Source: Pseudomonas anatoliensis
Lineage (GTDB): Bacteria > Pseudomonadota > Gammaproteobacteria > Pseudomonadales > Pseudomonadaceae
Direction of reading: 5' to 3'
DNA length: 64,000 nt
NCBI RefSeq assembly: GCF_017976235.1
Contig: NZ_JACVHC010000002.1
Span: 558,001 to 622,000, forward strand
Shown: piece after piece, positions 10,160 to 19,361 of the stretch
Layout: each line of letters starts with the position of its first letter
How positions within the stretch are numbered: position 1 is the first letter of the stretch
Position numbers and translations under genes: made by a program
Notes under the pieces: model-generated
The model's input: the letters and a program-made list of their open reading frames with translations, nothing else
What the model was told of the DNA's origin: nothing
The model's database searches: none

Positions 10160-10993
10160 ATGTACAGCCTTGAAGACCTGCTCCATCTCATGAGCCGTCT
10201 GCGCGATCCGCAGTTCGGTTGCCCGTGGGACATCAAGCAAACCTACGCGACCATCGTCCCGCACACCCTCGAAGAGGCCTACGAAGTGGCCGACGCCATC
10301 GAGCGCGGCGATTTCGATCATTTGCAGGGCGAGCTCGGCGACCTGTTGTTCCAGGTCGTCTATTACAGCCAGTTGGCGCGCGAAGAAGGTCGTTTCGAGT
10401 TTGCCGGAGTTATCGACAGCATCACCCGCAAGCTGATCCGCCGTCATCCTCACGTTTTCCCTACTGGCGACCTGTACGCGCCGCTGGACGTGCCGCGTTT
10501 GAATGAAGAGCAGGTCAAGCAGCGCTGGGAAGAAATCAAGGCCGAAGAGCGTGCCGAGAAATCCGCCGCGCCGCAGCAGCTTTCATTGCTTGATGACGTA
10601 CCGGCTGCGTTGCCTGCATTGTCGCGCTCAGCCAAATTGCAGAAGCGTGCAGGGCAGGTCGGTTTCGACTGGCCGGACGCCTTGCCGGTGTTCGACAAGG
10701 TGCGTGAAGAGCTCGATGAAGTGCTCGAAGCGATGTCCGAAAACGATCCCGCAGCGGTGGCTGACGAGATCGGTGATCTGCTGTTTTCCGTGGTCAATCT
10801 GGCCCGGCATCTGAAGGTCGACCCGGAAACTGCATTGCGTGGCGCCAACGGCAAGTTCGAAAGACGTTTCCGTTTTATCGAACAGGCATTGCGCGACACC
10901 CACCGTCCCATAGAAGATTGCACCCTCGAAGAGTTGGACGCCCTGTGGGGTGAAGCCAAACGTCAGGAAAAGAATTTGCCCAGCTGCGGCTGA
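10160..10993 (+). CDS. mazG: Nucleoside triphosphate pyrophosphohydrolase MazG
   Basis: House-cleaning NTP pyrophosphatase of 277 residues; in E. coli it also modulates ppGpp-linked survival, which fits its place after relA. Two MazG domains are visible. The first has GCPWDIKQTY and the metal-binding acid cluster HTLEEAYEVADAIE...ELGDLLFQVVYY; the second has KVREELDEVLEAM and ADEIGDLLFSVVNLARHL. ATG at 10160 is chosen because it follows an AAGAGAG site and gives the conserved MYSLEDLLHLMSRLRDP start; the upstream open frame is only REP sequence. Confidence 0.95.
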   Translation: MYSLEDLLHLMSRLRDPQFGCPWDIKQTYATIVPHTLEEAYEVADAIERGDFDHLQGELGDLLFQVVYYSQLAREEGRFEFAGVIDSITRKLIRRHPHVFPTGDLYAPLDVPRLNEEQVKQRWEEIKAEERAEKSAAPQQLSLLDDVPAALPALSRSAKLQKRAGQVGFDWPDALPVFDKVREELDEVLEAMSENDPAAVADEIGDLLFSVVNLARHLKVDPETALRGANGKFERRFRFIEQALRDTHRPIEDCTLEELDALWGEAKRQEKNLPSCG

Positions 10994-11018
10994 GCAACTG
11001 CCCAAGTGAGTAAGCACC

Positions 11019-11561
11019 ATGAGTATTTCCCTTCGCGATCAGTTGCTCAAAGCAGGCCTGGTCAACCAAAAGCAGGCCAAGCAGGTCAGCAAGGACAAGC
11101 AGAAGCAGCAGCGTCTGGTCCACAAAGGTCAGATCGAGCTGGACGACTCGCAGCAGCGCGCCGCCCAGGAAGCCATGGCCGAGAAGGTCAAGCGCGACCA
11201 GGAACTGAACCGTCAGCAGAAAGAGAAGGCTGAAGCCAAGGAGCGCGCCGCGCAGGTCAAGCAGTTGATCGAAGTCTCGCGTCTGCCGAAGCTGACCACC
11301 GAGGATTACTACAACTTCGTTGACGACAAGAAGGTCAAGCGCCTGTCGGTCAACACGCTGATGCGCAACAAGCTCAGCAGCGGTTCGCTGGCGATCGTGC
11401 ATCATGCCGGCGGCTATGAAGTGATCCCTCGTGAAGCGGCCCTGAAGATCCAGGAGCGCGATCCACAGCGCATCGTGCAACTCAACGTGCAGACCGAAGA
11501 GGTCAACGCCGAGGACGATCCGTACGCGGCCTATCAGATCCCTGACGATCTGATGTGGTAA
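11019..11561 (+). CDS. DUF2058 family protein
   Basis: Soluble, highly charged protein of 180 residues, matching the DUF2058 (YaiL-like) family of possible nucleic-acid-associated proteins. The first half is a Lys/Gln/Glu-rich helix, probably coiled coil (SLRDQLLKAGLVNQKQAKQV onward). The second half is a compact conserved domain (LPKLTTEDYYNFVDDKKVKRL, IVHHAGGYEVIPREAALKI). It follows mazG by 25 bases and ends at a strong terminator, so it closes the relA-mazG transcription unit. Its molecular role is not established. Confidence 0.85.
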   Translation: MSISLRDQLLKAGLVNQKQAKQVSKDKQKQQRLVHKGQIELDDSQQRAAQEAMAEKVKRDQELNRQQKEKAEAKERAAQVKQLIEVSRLPKLTTEDYYNFVDDKKVKRLSVNTLMRNKLSSGSLAIVHHAGGYEVIPREAALKIQERDPQRIVQLNVQTEEVNAEDDPYAAYQIPDDLMW

Positions 11562-11579
11562 ATCGCTGAGCCTGTAACA

Positions 11580-11614
11580 ACGACAAACCCCGCTCATGGC
11601 GGGGTTTGTCGTTT
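11580..11614 (+). terminator. Rho-independent terminator after the DUF2058 gene
   Basis: The stem CGACAAACCCCGC pairs with GCGGGGTTTGTCG across a short TCATG loop and is followed by TTTT. It separates the rightward relA group from the leftward small gene. Confidence 0.9.
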
Positions 11615-11631
11615 TCAATGCTGTGGTTGAT

Positions 11632-11820
11632 TCAGGCGGATCGTAAATCCCGTTGCTGCTCTTGCACTTCCAGTTCGGCCTTGTAGTTGTGGGCGTCGAT
11701 TTCGTTGTGGAACATGCCGACCAGCAAGTCTTGTTGATGCACATCCCAGATCCGGATACCGGCGGCTACGCCTTCATGGGACATGTGTGAATCGTCGCGT
11801 TCAGTTACTTTTACAGTCAT
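11632..11820 (-). CDS. Small conserved hypothetical protein (62 aa)
   Basis: Reads MTVKVTERDDSHMSHEGVAA followed by a short amphipathic segment (IRIWDVHQQDLLVGMFHNEI) and a charged C-terminus rich in Glu and Gln. No signal peptide, membrane segment or known motif is visible. A GAGCTAGCAG stretch precedes the ATG as a weak ribosome site. It stands alone between the terminator at 11580 and the fabB end, with its own upstream region. It resembles small conserved Pseudomonas proteins of unknown function; a real gene is likely but not proven. Confidence 0.65.
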   Translation of the reverse strand: MTVKVTERDDSHMSHEGVAAGIRIWDVHQQDLLVGMFHNEIDAHNYKAELEVQEQQRDLRSA

Positions 11821-12028
11821 CTGCTAGCTCCAAATCTCAAGTTATCTGCAGCAAGGCGTGTGCAGGACTCTTTTATAGGATTTGTTAGGCAGCTAAGTAA
11901 ACGGCTGATTCGCGCAAGGTGTTGTTGCGTATTTTGCAACAGTGCTGCAGGCCGCTGAATCCGCGACATTCGGTCGCAGGGCGGTAAGTTTCATGACAGA
12001 AGTTTCATTTTCAGACTCACACAATCCC
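11821..12028. other. Intergenic region upstream of the 62-aa gene
   Basis: Moderately AT-rich sequence that presumably contains the promoter of the leftward small gene (for example TTTTATAGGA near 11871). No convincing open frame is present; the translatable stretches overlap the REP pair that follows. Confidence 0.5.
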
Positions 12029-12118
12029 CTGTAGGAGCTGCCGAAGGCTGCGATCTTTTGACTGTGATTTTTAAAAGAAAAGATCAAAAGATCGCAGCCT
12101 TCGGCAGCTCCTACACAG
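12029..12118. repeat. REPIN-like inverted REP pair downstream of fabB
   Basis: CCTGTAGGAGCTGCCGAAGG plus CTGCGATCTTTTGA faces its exact complement ending CTTCGGCAGCTCCTACACAGG, with an AT-rich centre. This is the commonest REP variant in the window. Confidence 0.9.
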
Positions 12119-12153
12119 GCATTTGTGTTGGGTCATGAGGTTTTTTGCAGGCC

Positions 12154-12187
12154 AAAAAAAACGCCCCGAACCAGTCGGGGCGTTTTT
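12154..12187 (-). terminator. Terminator downstream of fabB
   Basis: The hairpin CGCCCCG-AACCAGT-CGGGGCG is flanked by eight A residues on the left and TTTTT on the right. It can therefore work on the minus strand for fabAB and possibly in both directions. Confidence 0.9.
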
Positions 12188-12211
12188 CATGTGTGGCTCA
12201 AGCCTTGGGAA

Positions 12212-13432
12212 TTACTTGCCTTCCCAGCGCTTCATCACCAGCGTGGCGTTGGTGCCGCCGAAGCCGAAGCTGTTGCTCATCACGGTGTTGATGGTGGCGT
12301 TTTCGCGAGTCTTGGTCAGAATCGGCATGTCAGCCACTTCCGGGTCCAGCTCGTCGATGTTGGCGGAACCGGCAATGAAGTTGCCTTCCATCATCAGCAT
12401 GCAGTAGATCGCTTCGTGAACGCCGGCAGCGCCCAGGGAGTGACCGGACAGGCTCTTGGTCGAGCTGATCGCTGGAGCCTTGTCGCCGAACACTTCACGC
12501 ACACCTTTCATTTCCGCGACGTCGCCGACCGGAGTCGAAGTGCCGTGGGTGTTCAGGTAGTCGATCGGGGTATCAACGGTGGACATCGCCATCTGCATGC
12601 AGCGGATCGCGCCTTCGCCACTTGGGGCAACCATGTCGTAGCCGTCGGACGTCGCGCCATAGCCAACGATTTCCGCGTAGATCTTCGCGCCACGGGCCAG
12701 AGCGTGTTCCAGCTCTTCAACCACAACCATGCCGCCACCACCGGCGATGACGAAACCGTCACGGTCGGCGTCGTAGGCACGGGAGGCTTTTTCCGGGGTG
12801 TCGTTACGCTTGCTGGACAGGGCGCCCATCGCGTCGAACAGGAACGACTGGCTCCAATGCTCTTCTTCACCGCCACCGGCGAAAACGATGTCCTGCTTGC
12901 CCATCTGGATCTGTTCCATGGCGGTACCGATGCAGTGAGCACTGGTGGCACAGGCAGAAGCGATGGAGTAGTTCAGGCCCTTGATCTTGAATGGCGTGGC
13001 CAGGCAAGCGGAAACGGTGCTGCTCATGGTCCGCGTTACACGGTATGGGCCGACGCGCTTCACGCCTTTCTCGCGCAGGATGTCCAGCGCTTCCATCTGG
13101 TTCAGCGTGGAAGCACCGCCGGAGCCGGCGATCAGGCCGGTACGCGGGTTGGACACTTGCTCTTCGGTCAGGCCGGAGTCAGTGATCGCGTCTTTCATCG
13201 CCAGGTAGGCGTAAGCCGCGGCGTGGCCGACGAAGCGAAAGATCTTGCGATCGATCAGCTCTTCGAGGGGAAGGTCAATGGAGCCGGAAACCTGGCTACG
13301 CAGACCCATTTCGGCATATTCCGGGTTGAACCGGATGCCAGGGCGGCTTGCACGCAGGTTAGCGGAGACGGTCTCTTTGTCATTGCCCAGGCAAGAAACG
13401 ATACCCAGACCAGTGATAACGACGCGGCGCAT
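12212..13432 (-). CDS. fabB: 3-oxoacyl-ACP synthase I
   Basis: Beta-ketoacyl-ACP synthase of 406 residues that elongates unsaturated acyl chains in type II fatty acid synthesis. The thiolase fold is complete. The nucleophile Cys 161 sits in [14 protein letters not shown], the first catalytic His is in [11 protein letters not shown], the second is in [12 protein letters not shown], and the glycine-rich closing loop is [12 protein letters not shown]. It lies 11 bases after fabA in one operon; the same pair is adjacent in other Pseudomonas. Confidence 0.97.
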   Translation of the reverse strand: MRRVVITGLGIVSCLGNDKETVSANLRASRPGIRFNPEYAEMGLRSQVSGSIDLPLEELIDRKIFRFVGHAAAYAYLAMKDAITDSGLTEEQVSNPRTGLIAGSGGASTLNQMEALDILREKGVKRVGPYRVTRTMSSTVSACLATPFKIKGLNYSIASACATSAHCIGTAMEQIQMGKQDIVFAGGGEEEHWSQSFLFDAMGALSSKRNDTPEKASRAYDADRDGFVIAGGGGMVVVEELEHALARGAKIYAEIVGYGATSDGYDMVAPSGEGAIRCMQMAMSTVDTPIDYLNTHGTSTPVGDVAEMKGVREVFGDKAPAISSTKSLSGHSLGAAGVHEAIYCMLMMEGNFIAGSANIDELDPEVADMPILTKTRENATINTVMSNSFGFGGTNATLVMKRWEGK

Positions 13433-13443
13433 GCGGATAACCC

Positions 13444-13959
13444 TTAGAAGTTTTCAGTGGAGGTAAACACGCCGACCCGGAGGCCTTCGGCGGTGTAGAT
13501 TTCGCGACCGTCCACAGAGACCGAACCGTCAGCGATTGCCAGGTTCAGCTTGCCCTTGAGGACGCGCTTGATTTGAATGTTATAGGTGACTTTCTTGGCG
13601 GTCGGCAGAACCTGGCCGAAGAATTTCACTTCGCCCGAACCCAGCGCACGGCCACGGCCCGGCAGACCTTGCCAGCCCAAGAAGAAGCCAACCAGTTGCC
13701 ACATGGCGTCAAGGCCCAGGCAGCCCGGCATCACCGGATCGCCCTCGAAGTGGCAAGCGAAGAACCACAGGTCAGGGGTGATATCCAGCTCGGCGACCAA
13801 TTCACCTTTGCCGTACTTGCCGCCTTCTTCGCTGATATGGGTGATGCGATCCACCATCAGCATGTTCGGGGCGGGCAGTTGCGCGTTACCTGGGCCGAAC
13901 AGCTCACCGCGACTGCAGCGCAGCAGGTCTTCCCGAGTAAAGGCGTTTTGTTTGGTCAT
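13444..13959 (-). CDS. fabA: 3-hydroxydecanoyl-ACP dehydratase/isomerase
   Basis: Bifunctional enzyme of 171 residues that dehydrates 3-hydroxydecanoyl-ACP and isomerises the trans-2 double bond to cis-3, the committing step to unsaturated fatty acids. The catalytic pair is His 70 ([15 protein letters not shown]) and Asp 84 (LGLDAMWQL), the FabA numbering. A GAGGAGCTCGC ribosome site precedes the ATG. It is the first gene of fabAB, with a candidate operator about 130 bases upstream. Confidence 0.97.
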   Translation of the reverse strand: MTKQNAFTREDLLRCSRGELFGPGNAQLPAPNMLMVDRITHISEEGGKYGKGELVAELDITPDLWFFACHFEGDPVMPGCLGLDAMWQLVGFFLGWQGLPGRGRALGSGEVKFFGQVLPTAKKVTYNIQIKRVLKGKLNLAIADGSVSVDGREIYTAEGLRVGVFTSTENF

Positions 13960-14090
13960 GCGAGCTCCTCAATAATCCCATGCGGCAGGTGGGGCAAATC
14001 TTCCCGACCGTTCGAAGCATTCATGCCTCGAACCGGCAGCCTACTCATAGACTATTGCGTTGTGGTGAAAGTCACAGCACCAAGGACATG

Positions 14091-14108
14091 AATGTACACT
14101 TGTGCACT
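14091..14108 (-). promoter_or_regulatory. Candidate DesT/FabR-type operator upstream of fabAB
   Basis: On the fabA strand this reads AGTGCACAAGTGTACATT, an imperfect palindrome with half sites AGTGnAC and GTnCAyT around four bases. That is close to the AGTGAAC-N4-GTTCACT type site I recall for the TetR-family regulator DesT, which controls desCB and fabAB in P. aeruginosa. The palindrome is visible; the identity of the regulator is inference. Confidence 0.5.
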
Positions 14109-14206
14109 GAAATTTTTAATCAAGCCTCTTTTGAGGCTCGTTCGGGTGCCTAAGACTGCCGCACTTTCGCTTTTCATGCCAGTCGCAGATGGTCGAAAAG
14201 CCGACA

Positions 14207-16111
14207 CTAAGACACCCACCGCTGCAGAATCTGCTGCAGATCATTACGTTTGAACGGCTTCGCCAGATAATCGTTCATCCCCGCCGACAGACAGGTTTCC
14301 CGGTCGCCCTGCAAGGCATTGGCGGTCAGCGCGATGATCGGCACGTCGCTGCGTCCGGGCAGGCGGCGGATCTGCCGGGTCGCTTCATAGCCATCGATGA
14401 TCGGCAGACGACAGTCCATCAGAATCACTTCGAACTCACTGCCCTCGACACTACGCACCGCCTGCACGCCATCGGTGGCGACACTGACAGTAAAGCCCAG
14501 ACTGCGCAGCATCGCTTCAATAACCGTCTGATTGACCGGATTGTCTTCGACCAACAACACATGGCGTCCTTCACCATCGCCGCTGCCATTGAGCACCCGC
14601 GGCGCAGCCAATGGCGGCAATGCTTGCTTATATAGAGCCAGCGGAATTTCCAGGGTGAACACCGACCCAAGACCTTCCTCACTCTGCGCTCTTAATGTAC
14701 CGCCCATGCGTTCGGCGAGTGTGCGGGCGATCGGCAGGCCCAGACCGGTGCCGCCATAACGTCGCGATATCGAACTGTCAGCCTGCTGGAAAGCGTTGAA
14801 CATCAGTTCCAGGTGCTCGGACGAAATACCGATGCCACTGTCGCGCACCGAGCAGGTGAACCACAGCAATTCGTGATCCAGCGACTGCCACTGCGCCTCG
14901 ATACTGACCCGGCCCTGTTCAGTGAACTTCAAGGCATTGCCGACCAGATTGACCAGAATCTGCCGGATGCGCGTCGGATCGCCCTGCACCTGCAGGCCGC
15001 GCATGTCTTCGGGAATCCGCAGGTTCAGCGCCAAGCCACGTTGCACTGCGCTGTGCTGGAACGACTGGGCGCACGCGCCGATCAGTTCGGCGAGGTTGAA
15101 CGGAATATGTTCCAGCTCAAGCTCCGAACGCTCGATGCGCGAGAAGTCGAGGATGTCGTTGATCACCTTGAGCAAGTGTTCAGTGGACTCCGAGGCGAGC
15201 GCGGCGTACTCGATCTGCTCCTCGGTCATGTCGGTGGTTTCCAGCAATTGCAGCATGCCGAGCACGCCATTCATGGGCGTGCGCAGTTCATGGCTCATCA
15301 TCGCCAGGAAATCGGATTTGGCGTTGTTGGCCTTTTCCGCTTCTTCGCGGGTCTGGATCAGTTGCGCCATCGCCTGATGCTGTTCACGACTGGCCTGTTC
15401 CAGCGCCTGAGCGAGATTGTTGATGTGCTGCGACAGTGCGCCCAGTTCGGTGTCATCGACGATCGGCAGCGGGGTTTTAAAGTCGCCATCCTGGATCGCC
15501 TTGACCGCGTCGCCGATATTGCGAATCGGCTGCGACAGGCTGCCGGCCAGACGCCGCGCCAGGACAAACGTGAAGAGCAGGGCGAACAGCGCCAGAATCC
15601 CGGCCTTGAGCAGAATTTCCTGCTGGCGCTGACTGAAGGCATCGTTGGACAGACCAACGATCACTCGCCCCAGATAATCCTCGCTGGCCGCGCCGCTGCT
15701 GACTTTGGCGTCCTGGAAAAAATCATTGTTCAGGGCAATTCGTTGCAGCCGTACCGGCGCCTGAAACACTTCGACCTGATGCGGACGACTGTGGGCATCC
15801 GCCGGTTGTTCGACATACACCAGAATCCGGTTGGCGCTGTCCTGTACTTCAAGGAAGCGCACGTTGGGCGTCGCCAGTGTTGCCTTGAGCAGACTTTCCA
15901 ACACGTCGTTGTTGCCGGATATCACCCCGTATTCGGTGGCGGGCGCCAGTTGGTTGGCGATCAGTTGACCGGTGTGGTTGAGCTCCTGGCGCAAATCCTG
16001 AATGCGCACGAAGGTGAAGAAACTGATCAACAACAAGGTCAGCAACAGCGCCGGGCCCAGGCTGATCAGCTGAGTGCGGGTGTTGATATCCCAACGACGA
16101 CGAAAATTCAT
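14207..16111 (-). CDS. Hybrid histidine kinase, PA1611-like
   Basis: Inner-membrane hybrid kinase of 634 residues. TM1 lies near residues 15-36 and TM2 near 165-187, with a periplasmic sensor region between. HAMP follows, then HisKA with His 274 (MMSHELRTPMNG), HATPase (NLVGNALKFTE, GTGLGLPIA) and a receiver with phosphoacceptor Asp 566 (ILMDCRLPIIDG). There is no HPt domain, so an external phosphotransfer protein is needed. Its position beside fabAB and its architecture match P. aeruginosa PA1611, which acts with RetS in the Gac network. It is the third gene of an operon and overlaps the upstream gene by ATGA. Confidence 0.9.
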   Translation of the reverse strand: MNFRRRWDINTRTQLISLGPALLLTLLLISFFTFVRIQDLRQELNHTGQLIANQLAPATEYGVISGNNDVLESLLKATLATPNVRFLEVQDSANRILVYVEQPADAHSRPHQVEVFQAPVRLQRIALNNDFFQDAKVSSGAASEDYLGRVIVGLSNDAFSQRQQEILLKAGILALFALLFTFVLARRLAGSLSQPIRNIGDAVKAIQDGDFKTPLPIVDDTELGALSQHINNLAQALEQASREQHQAMAQLIQTREEAEKANNAKSDFLAMMSHELRTPMNGVLGMLQLLETTDMTEEQIEYAALASESTEHLLKVINDILDFSRIERSELELEHIPFNLAELIGACAQSFQHSAVQRGLALNLRIPEDMRGLQVQGDPTRIRQILVNLVGNALKFTEQGRVSIEAQWQSLDHELLWFTCSVRDSGIGISSEHLELMFNAFQQADSSISRRYGGTGLGLPIARTLAERMGGTLRAQSEEGLGSVFTLEIPLALYKQALPPLAAPRVLNGSGDGEGRHVLLVEDNPVNQTVIEAMLRSLGFTVSVATDGVQAVRSVEGSEFEVILMDCRLPIIDGYEATRQIRRLPGRSDVPIIALTANALQGDRETCLSAGMNDYLAKPFKRNDLQQILQRWVS

Positions 16112-17040
16112 GGGCGGCTTTCTCCTTCAGCCAACGCGCTGGCGACAGACGCTTCATTCAGCGGTTCGATACCCAAGGAACGAGCGACCTGGGCATTACT
16201 TGAGACCTTGAAGCGTTCGGGATAGAGCGATCGCGGCCAATGGATCGGCGGCTGGTCGAGCAACCGGTCGAGAATGCTCAGCCAATCGCTCTGGTCGCTG
16301 TAAGTGCTGGCCAGGCTGCCGGCACGCACGAACGCGGCGTTTGGCCCGACCAGCGCCATTTGCCGGGAATAGCTGCTGAGCAGCAGATTTTTCGCGGTCT
16401 TGGGGTTGTACAGATCCGGATCATCCAGGCCCAGCAGCACGTCACTGTTTTTCAGCACGGCTTGCAGGGGGCGGCTGTCGTGAGTGTTGTCCCAGCGCTG
16501 GCTGACCACTTGCAGATTCAGCGGCTCGGCAGCCAGAAGCAGCTCTTTGAGGAGGAACTCGCTGTGTTCATCGAACAACACGCCAATCCTGCTCGCCTGA
16601 GGCAGGATGTGGCGGATCAACTGCAACTGTCGGCTCAGCGGCGGATCACTCCAGAGCAAACTCAGGTGCGCCGGTTGCGCGGCGCCGAGGCGTTGTCGGG
16701 CTTGCAGACGACTGATGCGCAACACCAGCGTCGCCGGGCCTTGAGGTTCTTGCAGGCGCCAGTCGAGGCTCGGCAGGTCGAGCAGAATCAGGCGCAGGCT
16801 GGACGGCAATTTGCCTGGCGCTGGCAGACTGGCCAAGGGCTGGAAACGCACGTTGTCGGTGGGACGCAATTCACTCAGCGCCTGGACGAACGCCTGCACG
16901 CCGGGGCTTTCTTCGGCGCCGGTCAGCAAAATGTCCGCGGCTTGCACCGCCACGCCGTGCAACCACACGGTCACAAACAGGCAAAGTCCGGCCAGCCAAT
17001 GGCCGAGGGTCGGCGCCTTCCTTGACAGGCCGTGGCGCAT
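16108..17040 (-). CDS. Periplasmic-binding-like protein (ABC-substrate-binding type)
   Basis: Predicted exported protein of 310 residues. A hydrophobic N-terminal segment (HWLAGLCLFVTVWLHGVAVQA) acts as signal peptide or anchor. The body resembles the lone substrate-binding proteins of the TrpX/ABC_sub_bind type (LRLILLDLPSLDW, ASRIGVLFDEHSEFLLKELL, VLKNSDVLLGLDDPDLYNP). ATG at 17040 is chosen because GGAG lies just upstream; an earlier ATG at 17067 would sit inside the receptor gene. No ABC permease or ATPase is nearby. Lying between a receptor and a sensor kinase, it may pass ligand information to the kinase, but this is inference. Confidence 0.75.
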   Translation of the reverse strand: MRHGLSRKAPTLGHWLAGLCLFVTVWLHGVAVQAADILLTGAEESPGVQAFVQALSELRPTDNVRFQPLASLPAPGKLPSSLRLILLDLPSLDWRLQEPQGPATLVLRISRLQARQRLGAAQPAHLSLLWSDPPLSRQLQLIRHILPQASRIGVLFDEHSEFLLKELLLAAEPLNLQVVSQRWDNTHDSRPLQAVLKNSDVLLGLDDPDLYNPKTAKNLLLSSYSRQMALVGPNAAFVRAGSLASTYSDQSDWLSILDRLLDQPPIHWPRSLYPERFKVSSNAQVARSLGIEPLNEASVASALAEGESRP

Positions 17041-17041
17041 C

Positions 17042-19165
17042 CTAGAACTCCAGCTCGGCGCTGACATACATCACGCGGCGTTCGTCGTAATTGTTGTCGA
17101 CGAAGGTGGTCGGCTCGTGATCGAGGCGCTGCTGCAACACGCCGGCCAGTTCCAGTTGGGCCTTGCCCAGCGTGATGCGTTTGGCGATTCGCGTGTCGAC
17201 GCGCTCGAAGCGATAGCCGTTGAGCGCGTTGTCGCCGTAATAGAAGAGGGCGCTGTTCCAGCCGTGACCCCAATCGCGCAGCCATCCGGCAGAACCGCTG
17301 TGACTGGCGGTGAATTGCTGATCCAGCGGATTGCTCGCCTCGGCGTCGACGTAAGCGTAAGTGAAGCGCAAGCGGTCGACCGTGTTAACGCGCCAGTCGA
17401 GTTGGGTTTCGGTGCCGCGAAAACGCGAGCTGTTGGCGTTGCTGGCGATGTACTGATTGTTGCGCAGCGGTTCGCTGATCATCCCGGTGATCTCGTCGTA
17501 GAACAGTTTGACGTCGACCGCCAGGCCCCATTCGGCAAAGTAGCCGTTGTAGCCCAGCTCTCGCGAGCGCATGTGTTCCTGGTCGAGATCGCCGGGGCCG
17601 CGGGTCTTGACGAAGTAGCGCGCCGAAGATTTGCCGTACGCCGAAGGTCGCAGTTTGCTGACCTGATAGCTCCAGTTGACGTTGTTCTCGAACATGTCCG
17701 GCGAGCGAATCGCCTCCGAGTACACCGCACGCAGGCCGTGACGCGGGTTGATCAGGTAATTGATCGCGAAGCGTGGGGTCAGCGAACTGCCGATCAGTTG
17801 CGTGTCCTCGAACATCGCGCCGCCCTGCAACAGCCAGTGTTCAGTGGCGCGCCACTCCAATTGGCCGAACGCCCGCCACGTAGTGTCGTCCAGCGTGCCG
17901 TTGAAGTAGGTCTCGGAATTGGCGCGGTCGTAACGATAGTTCAGGCCGCTGACCAGACGCAGGCTGTCGGAGAGGCTGAGGGTGTCTTGCAGTTCGAGGT
18001 CGTAGCGCGACTCGCGCGCGCTCTGGTCGATGTCGCCGCACAGGGTCTGACTGGCGCCGTTGCGCCACTGATCGAGCACTTGGGTGGCCAGAGCCATTTC
18101 CCGCGGCGTACCAGGTTCCGCGCCTGGACCAGTGAAACGCGTGATGTTGCGCGCTAAACGCTCGGTGTAATTCGGGTTGAGCTGCCACAGCTGTGTCAGC
18201 TCCGGGCTGAACGACACCTCGGCATCACAGGCGCGCCACACCTGCTGACGATCCCAGTGCTGCGCCGAGCCTTGTATATAAAGACTGTGCTCGGGATTGA
18301 TGTCGAGATTCCAGCGCACTGAACCGGCATAGTCCTTGGCCACCACGTCGGAATTGTTGCCGCTGTCAGTAATCCCCGAGAACACCGGGCGGTAGGTATA
18401 AGGCCGTTGATTGCTGCCGTCCTTCGCATTGGCCTGCCAGTCGAGGCTCTGGTTGTCAGTCAGCGTGTGGCTGACCGCAAGGCTGAAGCGGTTCAAGCGG
18501 CGGCTGTCACGGTAATCGGCGCCCGTGCGATCGCTGTCGAAACCGTCATCCTCCTGGCCGGACAGCGACAGACGCAGATCACCGCCATTCCATCCGGTGC
18601 CCTGGCTGGCATAAAAATCGTTGATGCCGCGCTGGCCTCGGGTGATTTTCAGCCGCGTGCCGTGGCTGTCTGCCGGATTGCGGGTGATGATATTGACCAC
18701 TGCCATCAGCGCGTTGGCGCCGTAGCTGACAGTGTTCGGGCCGCGAAAGACTTCGATGCGCTCGATGTCCTCCATGGCCACCGGAATATCGCTCCAGTCC
18801 ACCGTGGCCAGACCTGCGCGGTACACCGAGCGGCCGTCGATCAACACCTGCATGCGCCGCGCTTCGGTGGCGTTGGTGCCGTGGTAATTGACCGCCGCCT
18901 GATTGCCGCTGATGTTGCCGACCATCATGCCCGGCACCAGCCGCAGCAGTTCGCTGATGTCGCGGGCGCCGCTGGCGCTGATCAATTCGCTGTCGAGCAC
19001 GGTCATGCTCCCCGGCACTTCCGCCGGCGTCTGTTTCAGCCGAGTGGCTGTCAGTACCTGCGGCAGCGCCTGGCTGTCCATGAACAGGTCGTCCGCCAGC
19101 AATACCGGGCTGAACAACAGCGCCAGCAGCAGGGAGGAACGCGGTGGGGGAGGAGCGAAAAACAC
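17042..19165 (-). CDS. TonB-dependent outer-membrane receptor
   Basis: Outer-membrane receptor of 707 residues. A signal peptide (LLLALLFSPVLLADD) is followed by a plug domain (VPGSMTVLDSELI, DISELLRLVPGMMVG, RMQVLIDGRSVYR, VFRGPNTVSYGANALMAVVN). The 22-strand-type barrel ends in Phe (VMYVSAELEF), as outer-membrane proteins do. No N-terminal signalling extension is present, so it is not a FecA-type sigma-linked transducer. It starts a three-gene leftward operon whose second gene begins two bases after its stop codon. The substrate is unknown; the plug resembles the colicin/vitamin B12-type group rather than a recognisable siderophore receptor. Confidence 0.9.
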   Translation of the reverse strand: MFFAPPPPRSSLLLALLFSPVLLADDLFMDSQALPQVLTATRLKQTPAEVPGSMTVLDSELISASGARDISELLRLVPGMMVGNISGNQAAVNYHGTNATEARRMQVLIDGRSVYRAGLATVDWSDIPVAMEDIERIEVFRGPNTVSYGANALMAVVNIITRNPADSHGTRLKITRGQRGINDFYASQGTGWNGGDLRLSLSGQEDDGFDSDRTGADYRDSRRLNRFSLAVSHTLTDNQSLDWQANAKDGSNQRPYTYRPVFSGITDSGNNSDVVAKDYAGSVRWNLDINPEHSLYIQGSAQHWDRQQVWRACDAEVSFSPELTQLWQLNPNYTERLARNITRFTGPGAEPGTPREMALATQVLDQWRNGASQTLCGDIDQSARESRYDLELQDTLSLSDSLRLVSGLNYRYDRANSETYFNGTLDDTTWRAFGQLEWRATEHWLLQGGAMFEDTQLIGSSLTPRFAINYLINPRHGLRAVYSEAIRSPDMFENNVNWSYQVSKLRPSAYGKSSARYFVKTRGPGDLDQEHMRSRELGYNGYFAEWGLAVDVKLFYDEITGMISEPLRNNQYIASNANSSRFRGTETQLDWRVNTVDRLRFTYAYVDAEASNPLDQQFTASHSGSAGWLRDWGHGWNSALFYYGDNALNGYRFERVDTRIAKRITLGKAQLELAGVLQQRLDHEPTTFVDNNYDERRVMYVSAELEF

Positions 19166-19361
19166 GACGCGGCCTATCGAACGAAGAATTGGCGCGCATG
19201 TTAACCGAGGACAGCGACTTTTCTAATCACGTTGCAGGCATTTTCCTAGGTTTTATTGGTCTTCTTCCTACAAGTGTCGGTAATTGACGCAGGGGCTGGC
19301 CGCGACCGGGTCGCCCCGTATAATGCCGGCATCGCCACTGGTATGGATTAACGGATTGCAT

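Noticed and set aside
12125..13447. A 440-residue open frame opposite fabB
   Set aside because: Antisense to a complete beta-ketoacyl synthase; no motif in its own translation.
14813..18157. Long rightward open frames opposite the hybrid kinase, binding protein and receptor genes
   Set aside because: All overlap strongly supported leftward genes and show only shadow composition.
19284..19324. TTGACG and TATAAT boxes upstream of gpsA
   Set aside because: The spacing is 29 bases, too long for a sigma-70 pair; TATAAT may still serve as -10 with another upstream box.
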